Source: Actinomycetota bacterium (GTDB lineage Bacteria; Actinomycetota; UBA4738). Taken from it: a DNA stretch of 5,804 bases. Positions 1 through 5,154 of the stretch are shown here, piece after piece. The stretch lies in assembly GCA_005885025.1 (NCBI GenBank), contig VAYC01000161.1, forward strand, positions 291 through 6,094. Direction: 5' to 3'. The notes under the pieces are model-generated. The model made no database searches and was not told where the DNA came from. It saw only the letters and a list, made by a program, of their open reading frames with translations. The first letter of the stretch is position 1. Every line of letters starts with the position of its first letter. Both the position numbers and the translations under genes were made by a program.

Positions 1-339
1 GTAGACACGGCGGGCCGCCGCCCATTGTCACGACTGCGCCGCGCCCTCACCCAGAAGGGCACCCTCGTGATCGTCGGGGGCGACGGCGGTGGACCCTGGA
101 CCGGAGGCTTCTTTCGCGGGGTACTCCGAGCGCCCCTCGTGTCCCTGTTCGTTGGTCAGAGGCTGGGCGGACTCAACGCGAAAGTGAATCAGGGGGACCT
201 GCGGACGTTGGGCGAGCTGATCGAGGCCGGCAAGGTCACGCCGCTGATCGACAGAACGTTTCCGCTCATCGACGCCCCCGAGGCGATGCGATATCTGGAA
301 AGAGGCCACCCCGGCGGCAAGGTCGTCATCACCGTGTGA
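1..339 (+). CDS. Zinc-type (MDR superfamily) NAD(P)-dependent alcohol dehydrogenase / quinone oxidoreductase, C-terminal part
   Basis: The reading frame is open from base 1 and stops at TGA 337-339, so 112 residues of a protein that is usually 320-340 residues long are visible; the start lies outside the window. The visible part is the end of the Rossmann-type cofactor domain and the C-terminal lobe. An initial VDTAGRRPL, matching the family's 'D(T/V)xG...L', is followed by RRALTQKGTLVIVGGDGGG, the strand and turn after the nucleotide-binding fold, and by LGELIEAGKVTPLIDRTFPL, APEAMRYLERGHPGGKVVITV, the family's typical ending. Members reduce or oxidise alcohols, aldehydes or quinones with NAD(P)H in the cytoplasm. 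The substrate cannot be told from this fragment, and the residues that would bind zinc are not in view. It converges on the tRNA-Gly gene with a 25-base gap, so it is not part of the nrd operon. The family call is firm; the exact enzyme is unknown. Confidence 0.85.
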   Translation, partial: VDTAGRRPLSRLRRALTQKGTLVIVGGDGGGPWTGGFFRGVLRAPLVSLFVGQRLGGLNAKVNQGDLRTLGELIEAGKVTPLIDRTFPLIDAPEAMRYLERGHPGGKVVITV

Positions 340-364
340 CACCTTCTGACTTGGCGGTTTCCAG

Positions 365-437
<73 letters not shown>

Positions 438-446
438 GTGGCAGCC

Positions 447-452
447 ATTTTA
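447..452 (-). promoter_or_regulatory. Candidate -10 element of the tRNA-Gly promoter
   Basis: On the minus strand TAAAAT (5 of 6 matches to TATAAT) sits in the 17-base gap between the dut stop codon and the tRNA. It ends 9 bases before the first tRNA base, so transcription would start about 1-3 bases before the mature 5' end. The -35 region 17 bases upstream (TTCGGG) is weak and would lie inside the end of dut. An AT-rich hexamer is notable in such GC-rich DNA, but this is prediction only. Confidence 0.45.
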
Positions 453-454
453 CG

Positions 455-886
455 CTAGCGCCCGGTCGACCCGAATCCTCCGACGCCACGCTCCGATGGC
501 GAGAGGCCATCGGCCCACACCGGCTCGACCGCGGCCACCGGCACGATGACGAGTTGGGCGATCCGATCGCCCCGGGCAATCTTGACCGGCTCATGAGGGT
601 CGAGATTCACCAACGCGCAGGCCAGTTCCCCTCGATACCCCGAGTCGATCAGCCCCGGGGAGTTCGCCAGGGTCAGCCCGTGTCGCCCCGCCAATCCAGA
701 CCGGGGCAGCACCAGACCCGCGTATCCCTCGGGGATGGCCACGGCCACGCCCGTTGGGACCATGGCCCGCTCCCCCGGCTCGACCACAGCGTCGACGTTC
801 GAACGCAGGTCCAGTCCGGCGTCCCCAGGGTGAGCACGCTCGGGGAGCGGAACCGTCGGATCCAGCCGCTTGAACTGGAGCCTCAC
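455..886 (-). CDS. dut: Deoxyuridine 5'-triphosphate nucleotidohydrolase (dUTPase)
   Basis: The enzyme hydrolyses dUTP to dUMP and pyrophosphate in the cytoplasm, keeping uracil out of DNA and supplying dUMP to thymidylate synthase. The 143-residue length is normal for the homotrimeric family. All five motifs are present: AHPGDAGLDL (18-27), PRSG (61-64), GLIDSGYRGEL (78-88, with catalytic Asp81 and the uracil-pocket Tyr84), RGDRIAQLVI (105-114) and the C-terminal lid RGVGGFGSTG (133-142), whose Phe138 stacks on the base. I chose the GTG start at 886 because it gives the normal N-terminus VRLQFKRL and has an AGGGGG ribosome-binding site 7 bases upstream. The frame is open further upstream to 982, but that part overlaps the nrdJ tail and does not resemble dUTPase. 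The gene begins 11 bases after nrdJ ends, so the two are probably cotranscribed and translationally coupled, which pairs dNTP synthesis with dUTP removal. Confidence 0.96.
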   Translation of the reverse strand: MRLQFKRLDPTVPLPERAHPGDAGLDLRSNVDAVVEPGERAMVPTGVAVAIPEGYAGLVLPRSGLAGRHGLTLANSPGLIDSGYRGELACALVNLDPHEPVKIARGDRIAQLVIVPVAAVEPVWADGLSPSERGVGGFGSTGR

Positions 887-893
887 CTGAGAG

Positions 894-899
894 CCCCCT
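894..899 (-). promoter_or_regulatory. dut ribosome-binding site overlapping the nrdJ stop codon
   Basis: AGGGGG on the minus strand lies 7 bases before the dut GTG and shares its AG with the TAG stop of nrdJ (900-898). This placement decides the dut start and suggests that ribosomes finishing nrdJ can reinitiate on dut. Confidence 0.7.
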
Positions 900-3648
900 A
901 GCTGCACCCGCTGGTCGCGCCGCAGGACGTGCACACGTAGCACGACCCGGCCGGTTGCATCTTCGACCCGCACGCGTAGCACAGCGGAGCATCCAGCTCG
1001 CGAGCGCTCGGCTTCTCCCCCGCCGGTACGTCCGAGAGCTCGATCAGGCGCGGCTGGGAAGCCTCGTCGCCCTGCGCCAGGGAACCTCCATTCGCCGACT
1101 GCCCGTTCGCGTACTCCTTCCGTTCCTCGATGGACTGGACGCCCAGGCCTTCCCGCTTCTCGGCCGGCAGGTACTCGAGCGCCAGGCGCCGGAAGACGTA
1201 GTCCACGATGGAGCTGGCGAAGCGGATGTCGGGGTCGTTGGTCAGCCCGGAGGGTTCGAACCGCATGTTCACGAACTTCCCGGCGAACGCCTCCAGCGGC
1301 ACCCCGTACTGAAGCCCGAGCGACACGGCGATGGCGAATGCGTCCATGACGCCCGACAGTGTCGAACCCTGCTTCGACACCTTCAGGAAGATCTCCCCGA
1401 TGCCGTCCCCGGGGTACTCACCGGCGGTGATGTACCCCTCCGCGTCCCCCACGGAGAACGAGACGGTGCGGGCCGGCCGGTTCTGAGGAAGGCGACGCCG
1501 GATCGGTTTGCCCGGAAGCTCCACCTCCTGCTCGGCCGGCTTCCCGCTCTTCCGCTTATCCGCCGACAACGGTTGCGCGACCTTGCAGTTGTCCCGGTAG
1601 ATGGCGATGGCCTTCAGGCCGAGCCGCCACCCCTCCACGTACAGCTGCTCGACCTCCTCCACGGTCACGTACTCGGGCATGTTGACCGTCTTGGAGATGG
1701 CGCCGGAAATGAACGGCTGCGCCGCGGCCATCATCTTCACGTGCCCCATGTATTGGATGGCGCGCTCCCCCATCGAGCAGTCGAACACCGGGTAGTGCTC
1801 TGCTTTCAGGTTCGGCGCCCCCACGACCGTGTTGTGCTCGGCGATGTAGGCGACGACGCTCTGCACTTGATCATCGGAGTGGCCGAGGCGGCGCAGCGCC
1901 CGAGGGACCGTCTGGTTGACGATCTGCATGGTCCCGCCGCCCACCAGCTTCTTGGTCTTGACCAGCGCGAGGTCCGGCTCGATGCCCGTGGTGTCGCAAT
2001 CCATCATCAAGCCGATCGTCCCGGTCGGCGCCAGGACGGTCGCTTGAGCGTTGCGGTAGCCGTGCTCGTCGCCGAGCGCCACGGCGTCATCCCACGCCGT
2101 CTTGGCAGATTGGAGCAAGCCCTCCGGGATCAGGGTGGCATCGATCTGCTCCACTGCCGCTCGGTGCTTGCGCACCACCCGAAGCATGGCGTCGCGGTTC
2201 GGGGCGTAGCCGGCGAACGGCCCCATCTGCTCGGAGATCTTCGCGCTGGTCCGGTACGCCCAACCGGTCATGAGGGCCGTGATGGCGCCCGCCCACGCCC
2301 GCCCCCCGTCCGAGTCGTAGGGCAGGCCGCGGGCCATGAGCAGCGCACCCAGGTTCGCGTAGCCCAGACCGAGCTGCCGGAACGCCTTCGCGTTGCGCTC
2401 GATCTTGTCGGTCGGATAGCTCGAGTTCCCGACGATGATCTCCTGCGCCGTGAACACCACCTCCACGGCGTGCTTGAAGGATGGGATGTCGAGGTTGCCG
2501 TCGTCCTGGAGGAATCTGAGCAGGTTGAGGCTGGCCAGATTGCAAGCACTGTTGTCGAGATGCATGTACTCCGAGCACGGGTTCGACGCATTGATGCGTC
2601 CCGAGGCCGGGCACGTGTGCCAGTCGTTGATCGTTGTGTCGAACTGCATGCCAGGGTCGGCGCACTCCCAGGCCGCCTGGGAGATCTCCCGCATGAGGTC
2701 GCGGGCCCGGGTGGTCTCCAGCGTTTCTTGCGACGTCACCGCCTTGAGCTTCCAGTCCCGGTCCTCGAGGTAGCCCCGCATGAACTCGTCGGTGACCCGG
2801 ACCGAGTTGTTGGCGTTCTGGTACTGCATCGAGTAGGCGTCCTTGCCGTCCAGGTCCATGTCGAACCCGGCGTCCCGGAGCACCCGAGCTTTCCGCTCCT
2901 CCACCGCCTTGCACCAGATGAAGTCGCGGATGTCCGGATGGTCGGCGTTCATGACCACCATCTTGGCCGCCCGGCGAGTCTTCCCCCCGGACTTGATCGT
3001 CCCGGCGGAAGCGTCGGCGCCACGCATGAAGGAGACCGGACCGCTGGCGGTCCCGCCGCCCGCCAGGTTTTCCTTGGACGAACGAAGCGGCGACAGGTTG
3101 ATCCCCGAGCCCGACCCCCCTTTGAAGATGATCCCTTCCTCGGAATACCAGTTGAGGATGGACCGCATGCTGTCGTCGATGGCGAGGATGAAGCACGCGG
3201 AGCACTGGGGCTTCTCCTCGTGCCCCACGTTGAACCAGACCGGAGAGTTGAACGCGGCCTTCTGGGTCACCAGGAGGTGCGAAAGCTCCTCCGCGAAGAC
3301 CCGGGCGTCGGTGTCGCTGGCGAAGTAGCCGTCCCGGACTCCCCACCCGCTGATGGTGTCGACGACCCGGCCAACCATCTGCCGGACCGACCACTCGCGC
3401 TCGGGGGCCCCGAGCTGCCCCCGGAAGTACTTCTGGGCGACGATGTTGGTGGCGTTCTGCGACCAGCTCTTCGGGAACTCCACGTCCCGCTGCTCGAAGG
3501 CGTTGCCCCCCTCCTTGTAATTGGGAATGACGGCATCGCGCGTCTCCCACTCGATCTCATCGAATGGATGGATGCCCTCCCTGGTGAAATGCCGTTTGAA
3601 GGAAAGCTTCCGCCTCGCACCGACATCTTTCTCCTTGGTTGCCACCAT
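898..3648 (-). CDS. nrdJ: Class II (adenosylcobalamin-dependent) ribonucleoside reductase
   Basis: The protein reduces ribonucleotides to deoxyribonucleotides through a cobalamin-generated thiyl radical, without oxygen and without a separate radical subunit. Numbers count from the GTG at 3651, the first codon of the open frame (917 residues). The catalytic core (about 130-690) has SACF with Cys153, GGSGSGINLS (178-187), the N-P-C-S-E signature with Asn357, thiyl-radical Cys359 and Glu361, Cys370 eleven residues later (the partner of Cys153 in the active-site disulfide), and the phosphate-binding APTGTIG (541-547). A TSCPD-type domain spans about 730-825. A variable linker leads to a six-cysteine tail (891, 894, 904, 907, 910, 916) that probably binds zinc and re-reduces the active site. 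No intein interrupts the core. GTG 3651, ATG 3648 and GTG 3645 are adjacent in-frame starts. The ribosome-binding site abuts the first, so ATG 3648 (3-base spacing) or GTG 3645 (6-base spacing) is more likely. The gene lies 211 bases downstream of its repressor gene nrdR. Confidence 0.97.
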   Translation of the reverse strand: MVATKEKDVGARRKLSFKRHFTREGIHPFDEIEWETRDAVIPNYKEGGNAFEQRDVEFPKSWSQNATNIVAQKYFRGQLGAPEREWSVRQMVGRVVDTISGWGVRDGYFASDTDARVFAEELSHLLVTQKAAFNSPVWFNVGHEEKPQCSACFILAIDDSMRSILNWYSEEGIIFKGGSGSGINLSPLRSSKENLAGGGTASGPVSFMRGADASAGTIKSGGKTRRAAKMVVMNADHPDIRDFIWCKAVEERKARVLRDAGFDMDLDGKDAYSMQYQNANNSVRVTDEFMRGYLEDRDWKLKAVTSQETLETTRARDLMREISQAAWECADPGMQFDTTINDWHTCPASGRINASNPCSEYMHLDNSACNLASLNLLRFLQDDGNLDIPSFKHAVEVVFTAQEIIVGNSSYPTDKIERNAKAFRQLGLGYANLGALLMARGLPYDSDGGRAWAGAITALMTGWAYRTSAKISEQMGPFAGYAPNRDAMLRVVRKHRAAVEQIDATLIPEGLLQSAKTAWDDAVALGDEHGYRNAQATVLAPTGTIGLMMDCDTTGIEPDLALVKTKKLVGGGTMQIVNQTVPRALRRLGHSDDQVQSVVAYIAEHNTVVGAPNLKAEHYPVFDCSMGERAIQYMGHVKMMAAAQPFISGAISKTVNMPEYVTVEEVEQLYVEGWRLGLKAIAIYRDNCKVAQPLSADKRKSGKPAEQEVELPGKPIRRRLPQNRPARTVSFSVGDAEGYITAGEYPGDGIGEIFLKVSKQGSTLSGVMDAFAIAVSLGLQYGVPLEAFAGKFVNMRFEPSGLTNDPDIRFASSIVDYVFRRLALEYLPAEKREGLGVQSIEERKEYANGQSANGGSLAQGDEASQPRLIELSDVPAGEKPSARELDAPLCYACGSKMQPAGSCYVCTSCGATSGCS

Positions 3649-3651
3649 CAC

Positions 3652-3657
3652 CCTCCT
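3652..3657 (-). promoter_or_regulatory. nrdJ ribosome-binding site
   Basis: On the minus strand AGGAGG is followed by GTGATGGTG. It touches the first GTG (spacing 0), which rules that codon out in practice, and leaves 3 bases to ATG 3648 or 6 bases to GTG 3645. It decides the start to within one codon. Confidence 0.7.
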
Positions 3658-3716
3658 GCTCGACGCCTCTTGGGAAGGGCCGTCCCGGTGGAGATCCCTG
3701 TGGAGTAACTGGGGAA

Positions 3717-3734
3717 AATCACACCGGTGTGATT
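3717..3734. promoter_or_regulatory. Perfect 18-bp palindrome, candidate operator at the nrdJ start point
   Basis: AATCACACCGGTGTGATT equals its own reverse complement over all 18 bases. It lies about 65-85 bases before the nrdJ start and begins 5 bases downstream of the predicted -10 of promoter P2, so it would cover about +1 to +17. It lacks the CATCTTGTGG core of the NrdR boxes nearby. It has no spacer to form a loop and no T-run, so a protein-binding dyad is more likely than a terminator. The binding protein is unknown. Confidence 0.6.
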
Positions 3735-3739
3735 CGTGG

Positions 3740-3769
3740 ATTCTGCTCCCGGAGGGCCCGGTCTGTCAA
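3740..3769 (-). promoter_or_regulatory. Predicted nrdJ promoter P2 (proximal)
   Basis: On the minus strand TTGACA (3769-3764, a full match to the -35 consensus) is followed by an 18-base spacer and CAGAAT (3745-3740, 4 of 6 to the -10 consensus). The predicted start near 3733 falls at the edge of the 18-bp palindrome and gives a leader of about 85 bases ending in the AGGAGG site. Both NrdR boxes lie upstream of it (about -56 and beyond), which is unusual for a simple repressor site. Confidence 0.5.
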
Positions 3770-3785
3770 GAGGTTCGCTGACGCC

Positions 3786-3814
3786 ATTTTCCCACATCTT
3801 GTGGAAGCTGTCCC
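3786..3814 (-). promoter_or_regulatory. Predicted nrdJ promoter P1 (distal), overlapped by an NrdR box
   Basis: On the minus strand GGGACA (3814-3809) and GAAAAT (3791-3786) are separated by 17 bases, each matching 4 of 6 consensus bases. The proximal NrdR box (3789-3804) fills most of the spacer and enters the -10, the expected place for repression. The match to consensus is modest, so this call leans on the operator position. Confidence 0.35.
3789..3804. promoter_or_regulatory. NrdR box, nrdJ-proximal
   Basis: TTCCCACATCTTGTGG shares the CATCTTGTGG right half with the box 43 bases further upstream and has a CCCACA left half. NrdR binds pairs of about 16-bp boxes lying on one face of the helix; 43 bases is close to four turns. 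It lies between nrdR and nrdJ, where such boxes are known in other actinobacteria. Confidence 0.75.
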
Positions 3815-3831
3815 CCCATCGGGCGCACTGA

Positions 3832-3847
3832 CCACAACATCTTGTGG
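3832..3847. promoter_or_regulatory. NrdR box, nrdJ-distal
   Basis: CCACAACATCTTGTGG has perfect outer inverted arms (CCACAA/TTGTGG) and differs from the box in front of nrdR by one base. It lies 15 bases beyond the nrdR stop codon and forms the upstream partner of the 3789-3804 box. Confidence 0.85.
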
Positions 3848-3862
3848 TCGGGCATGGAGAGA

Positions 3863-4378
3863 CTAGCGCTTGGCTCGCGCCCGGGAGCTTCTGGCCCCCC
3901 TGCGGTGATCGGCCGACCCGGCCGGTTCGCGCTTCGGGAGCAGGATGCCGAGCTCTCGCTCGAAATCGGTGAGCTCCTTGAAGTCCTTGTAGACGCTGGC
4001 GAACCGGAGGTAGGCGACGTCGTCGAGGCGCCTGAGCAGCGTCAGCACCTCGACCCCCACCTCTTGCGTGGTCACCACGGGCGCCTTGCGCCGAAGCTTC
4101 TCCTCCACGCGGTCCACGAGCTGGGACACCTGCTTCTCGCTGACCGGCCGGTTCTTGATGGCTTTCATCAAGCCGGCCACGACCTTCGATCGGTCGAACG
4201 GCTCCTTCGAACCGTCGCGCTTGACCACCGACAGGCTGACCTCCTCCAGCCGCTCGAACGTGGTGAATCGCCGCCCGCATCGAAGGCATTCCCGGCGACG
4301 CCGGACGGAAGCGCCGCCCTCCGCGGAGCGGGAATCGACCACCTTGTCATCGGGATGGCCACACCATGGGCAGCGCAT
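3863..4378 (-). CDS. nrdR: Transcriptional repressor NrdR
   Basis: NrdR senses the dATP/ATP balance and represses ribonucleotide reductase genes. The 171 residues begin with a zinc ribbon: Cys3-x2-Cys6 and Cys31-x2-Cys34, containing the family signature MRCPWCG...VVDSR and RRRRECLRCGRRFTTFER. The ATP-cone domain (about 48-138) follows, with VVKRDGSKEPFDRSKV and the ending ASVYKDFKELTDFERELG. After about residue 145 comes a basic tail rich in Arg, Ala and Ser that makes the protein some 15-20 residues longer than usual. I chose ATG 4378 because the protein then starts at the conserved MRCPWC and has a GGGGG ribosome-binding site 7 bases upstream. The open frame reaches an ATG at 4414, but that lies inside an NrdR box. 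The gene has its own predicted promoter and probably represses itself. It is followed on the same strand by nrdJ and dut. Confidence 0.97.
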   Translation of the reverse strand: MRCPWCGHPDDKVVDSRSAEGGASVRRRRECLRCGRRFTTFERLEEVSLSVVKRDGSKEPFDRSKVVAGLMKAIKNRPVSEKQVSQLVDRVEEKLRRKAPVVTTQEVGVEVLTLLRRLDDVAYLRFASVYKDFKELTDFERELGILLPKREPAGSADHRRGARSSRARAKR

Positions 4379-4405
4379 CGAGCTTCCCCCGGGAAGGAGA
4401 GGGGG

Positions 4406-4421
4406 CCACAACATCTAGTGG
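4406..4421. promoter_or_regulatory. NrdR box in front of nrdR (autoregulation)
   Basis: CCACAACATCTAGTGG matches the distal nrdJ box in 15 of 16 positions and has inverted arms (CCAC/GTGG). It ends 27 bases before the nrdR ATG and would occupy about +1 to +16 of the predicted nrdR transcript, a position that blocks initiation. It also lies 55 bases before the mgtC start on the other strand. Confidence 0.85.
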
Positions 4422-4428
4422 CACGCCG

Positions 4429-4457
4429 AGGCTATCGCGCCACATATTGACGGTCAA
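4429..4457 (-). promoter_or_regulatory. Predicted nrdR promoter
   Basis: On the minus strand TTGACC (4457-4452, 5 of 6 to TTGACA) and TAGCCT (4434-4429, a TANNNT -10) are separated by 17 bases. Transcription would start near 4422, directly at the edge of the NrdR box, giving a leader of about 44 bases. Confidence 0.6.
4437..4452. promoter_or_regulatory. Weak second NrdR box, nrdR promoter
   Basis: GCGCCACATATTGACG matches the strong box in about 10 of 16 positions and lies exactly 31 bases from it, about three helical turns, a spacing described for tandem NrdR boxes. It covers the spacer and one base of the -35 of the nrdR promoter. The sequence match alone would not support the call; the spacing does. 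Confidence 0.45.
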
Positions 4458-4464
4458 GCCGAGG

Positions 4465-4470
4465 CATAAT
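4465..4470 (+). promoter_or_regulatory. Candidate -10 of mgtC, possibly leaderless
   Basis: CATAAT (5 of 6 to TATAAT) ends 6 bases before the GTG at 4477, so transcription could start at or next to the start codon. No strong -35 lies 16-18 bases upstream. A TTGACG at 4447-4452 is only 12 bases away. GAGG at 4461-4464 is 12 bases from the GTG, far for a ribosome-binding site. The weak NrdR box overlaps the expected -35 region. Confidence 0.35.
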
Positions 4471-4476
4471 CCCATC

Positions 4477-5154
4477 GTGCCTTCGCAGGCCGACCTCGTC
4501 CTCCGCCTCCTGCTGGCCAGCGCTCTGGCTGGCCTGCTCGGAGGAGAGCGGGAGCTCACCGACCAGCCGGCAGGCTTCCGGACGCACATCCTGGTCGGGC
4601 TGGGTGCGGCGCTCTTCGCCGTAATCTCGGCGTATGGCTTCGAGACCGTCGTCGGGAGCGGGCACCAGGGTGTCCAGGCCGATCCCACACGGGTCGCCTC
4701 GCAGATCGTCGTCGGCATCGGCTTCCTCGGTGGGGGCGCCATCATCAAATACGGCGCCAGCATCCGCGGCCTCACCACGGCAGCCAGCTTGTGGGTCACC
4801 GCGGCGGTCGGAACGGCCGTCGGGATCGGGCAGCTCGCATTGGGTTCGGTGACCACCGCCATCACGTTGCTCGCGCTGGTGGGCCTCCGGCCCCTGCGCC
4901 GCTTGATCAGGCGCTACGCCCGCGACCGCGACGAGTACATCGTGGAGGCCCGTCGAGACGTCGACGTGGCTGCGATGCTGTCGCGGAACTCGTCCGCATC
5001 ACCGAAGAAGGACCCGACCGCTCCATCCGTCTGCTGGTGCGCCCGTCACCGACGATCCCTCCGGCTCAGATCGCGGCGGCCATCTCCGGGGTGGAACACG
5101 TCCACAACGTCGACTGGACCGGTTGACGGTCAGGGCCCCAGCCGCAGTTCCTGA
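4477..5154 (+). CDS. MgtC/SapB-family membrane protein, frameshifted near its C-terminus
   Basis: MgtC-family proteins are inner-membrane proteins linked in other bacteria to low-magnesium growth, intracellular survival and control of ATP synthase; the role here is unknown. From GTG 4477 the first 140 residues form the MgtC domain with about four hydrophobic segments. Family motifs are LLGGERE (20-26), AGFRTHILVGLGAALF (32-47), GFLGGGAIIK (82-91) and IRGLTTAASLWVTAAVGTAVGIG (96-118) with its usual spacing. A basic stretch follows, and a soluble ACT-like tail begins with EYIVEARRDVDV (153-164). After about residue 167 (base 4977) this frame turns into unlikely Ser/Arg-rich sequence up to 5154, while the expected tail continues in the -1 frame to 5126. 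The start fits the family because the open frame before 4477 (back to 4366) is nonsense that crosses the nrdR promoter. It is divergent from nrdR and convergent with the LysM gene. Confidence 0.85.
   Translation: MPSQADLVLRLLLASALAGLLGGERELTDQPAGFRTHILVGLGAALFAVISAYGFETVVGSGHQGVQADPTRVASQIVVGIGFLGGGAIIKYGASIRGLTTAASLWVTAAVGTAVGIGQLALGSVTTAITLLALVGLRPLRRLIRRYARDRDEYIVEARRDVDVAAMLSRNSSASPKKDPTAPSVCWCARHRRSLRLRSRRPSPGWNTSTTSTGPVDGQGPSRSS
4980..5126 (+). other. C-terminal domain of the MgtC protein in the -1 frame (frameshifted part)
   Basis: This frame encodes VAELVRITEEG, SIRLLVRPSP, PPAQIAAAISG and ends VEHVHNVDWTG, a typical beta-alpha-beta tail of MgtC proteins. It continues the EYIVEARRDVDVAAM encoded one frame away. 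The change falls between about 4960 and 4985. Its TGA at 5124-5126 lies 3 bases before the convergent LysM gene, a natural end, whereas the unshifted frame would run 25 bases into that gene. One missing base, or two extra, in the genome or the assembly would explain it. I see no heptamer slip site. Confidence 0.75.
5114..5133. terminator. Weak stem-loop at the convergent mgtC / LysM ends
   Basis: GACCG (5117-5121) and CGGTC (5127-5131) pair around the loop GTTGA, with two further outer pairs across a one-base bulge. It sits on the junction of the two stop codons and could serve both strands. The stem is short and has no T-run, so a terminator function is only possible. Confidence 0.25.

Noticed and set aside
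334..342. GTGTGACAC dyad at the end of the dehydrogenase gene as a terminator
   Set aside because: A four-base stem with a one-base loop cannot form a hairpin and no T-run follows.
797..804. GTTCGAAC palindrome inside dut
   Set aside because: The half-sites are in the wrong order and without a spacer for a LexA operator, and it lies in conserved coding sequence.
898..3648. Possible intein in nrdJ, a common host of inteins
   Set aside because: The length is normal and the active-site motifs run on without an inserted block or splicing-junction residues.
955..3708. A 917-codon open frame on the plus strand, antisense to nrdJ and as long as it
   Set aside because: It is a codon-bias shadow: GC-rich third positions of nrdJ suppress stops on the opposite strand. 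Its Arg/Val/Leu/His-rich translation resembles no family I know, and the equal length is coincidence.
3652..3862. Possible cobalamin riboswitch in front of the B12-dependent reductase gene
   Set aside because: I see no B12-box-like sequence or room for the full fold. The space is taken by NrdR boxes, promoters and the 18-bp palindrome.
4180..4220. TCGAAC and TTCGAA half-sites inside nrdR that look like a LexA box
   Set aside because: The half-sites are 6 bases apart instead of 4 and lie deep in coding sequence; TCGAA is frequent in this GC-rich DNA.
4366..4476. Upstream ATG (4366) extending the MgtC protein by 37 residues
   Set aside because: The extension crosses the nrdR start, NrdR box and promoter and shows no family similarity; GTG 4477 gives the normal N-terminus.
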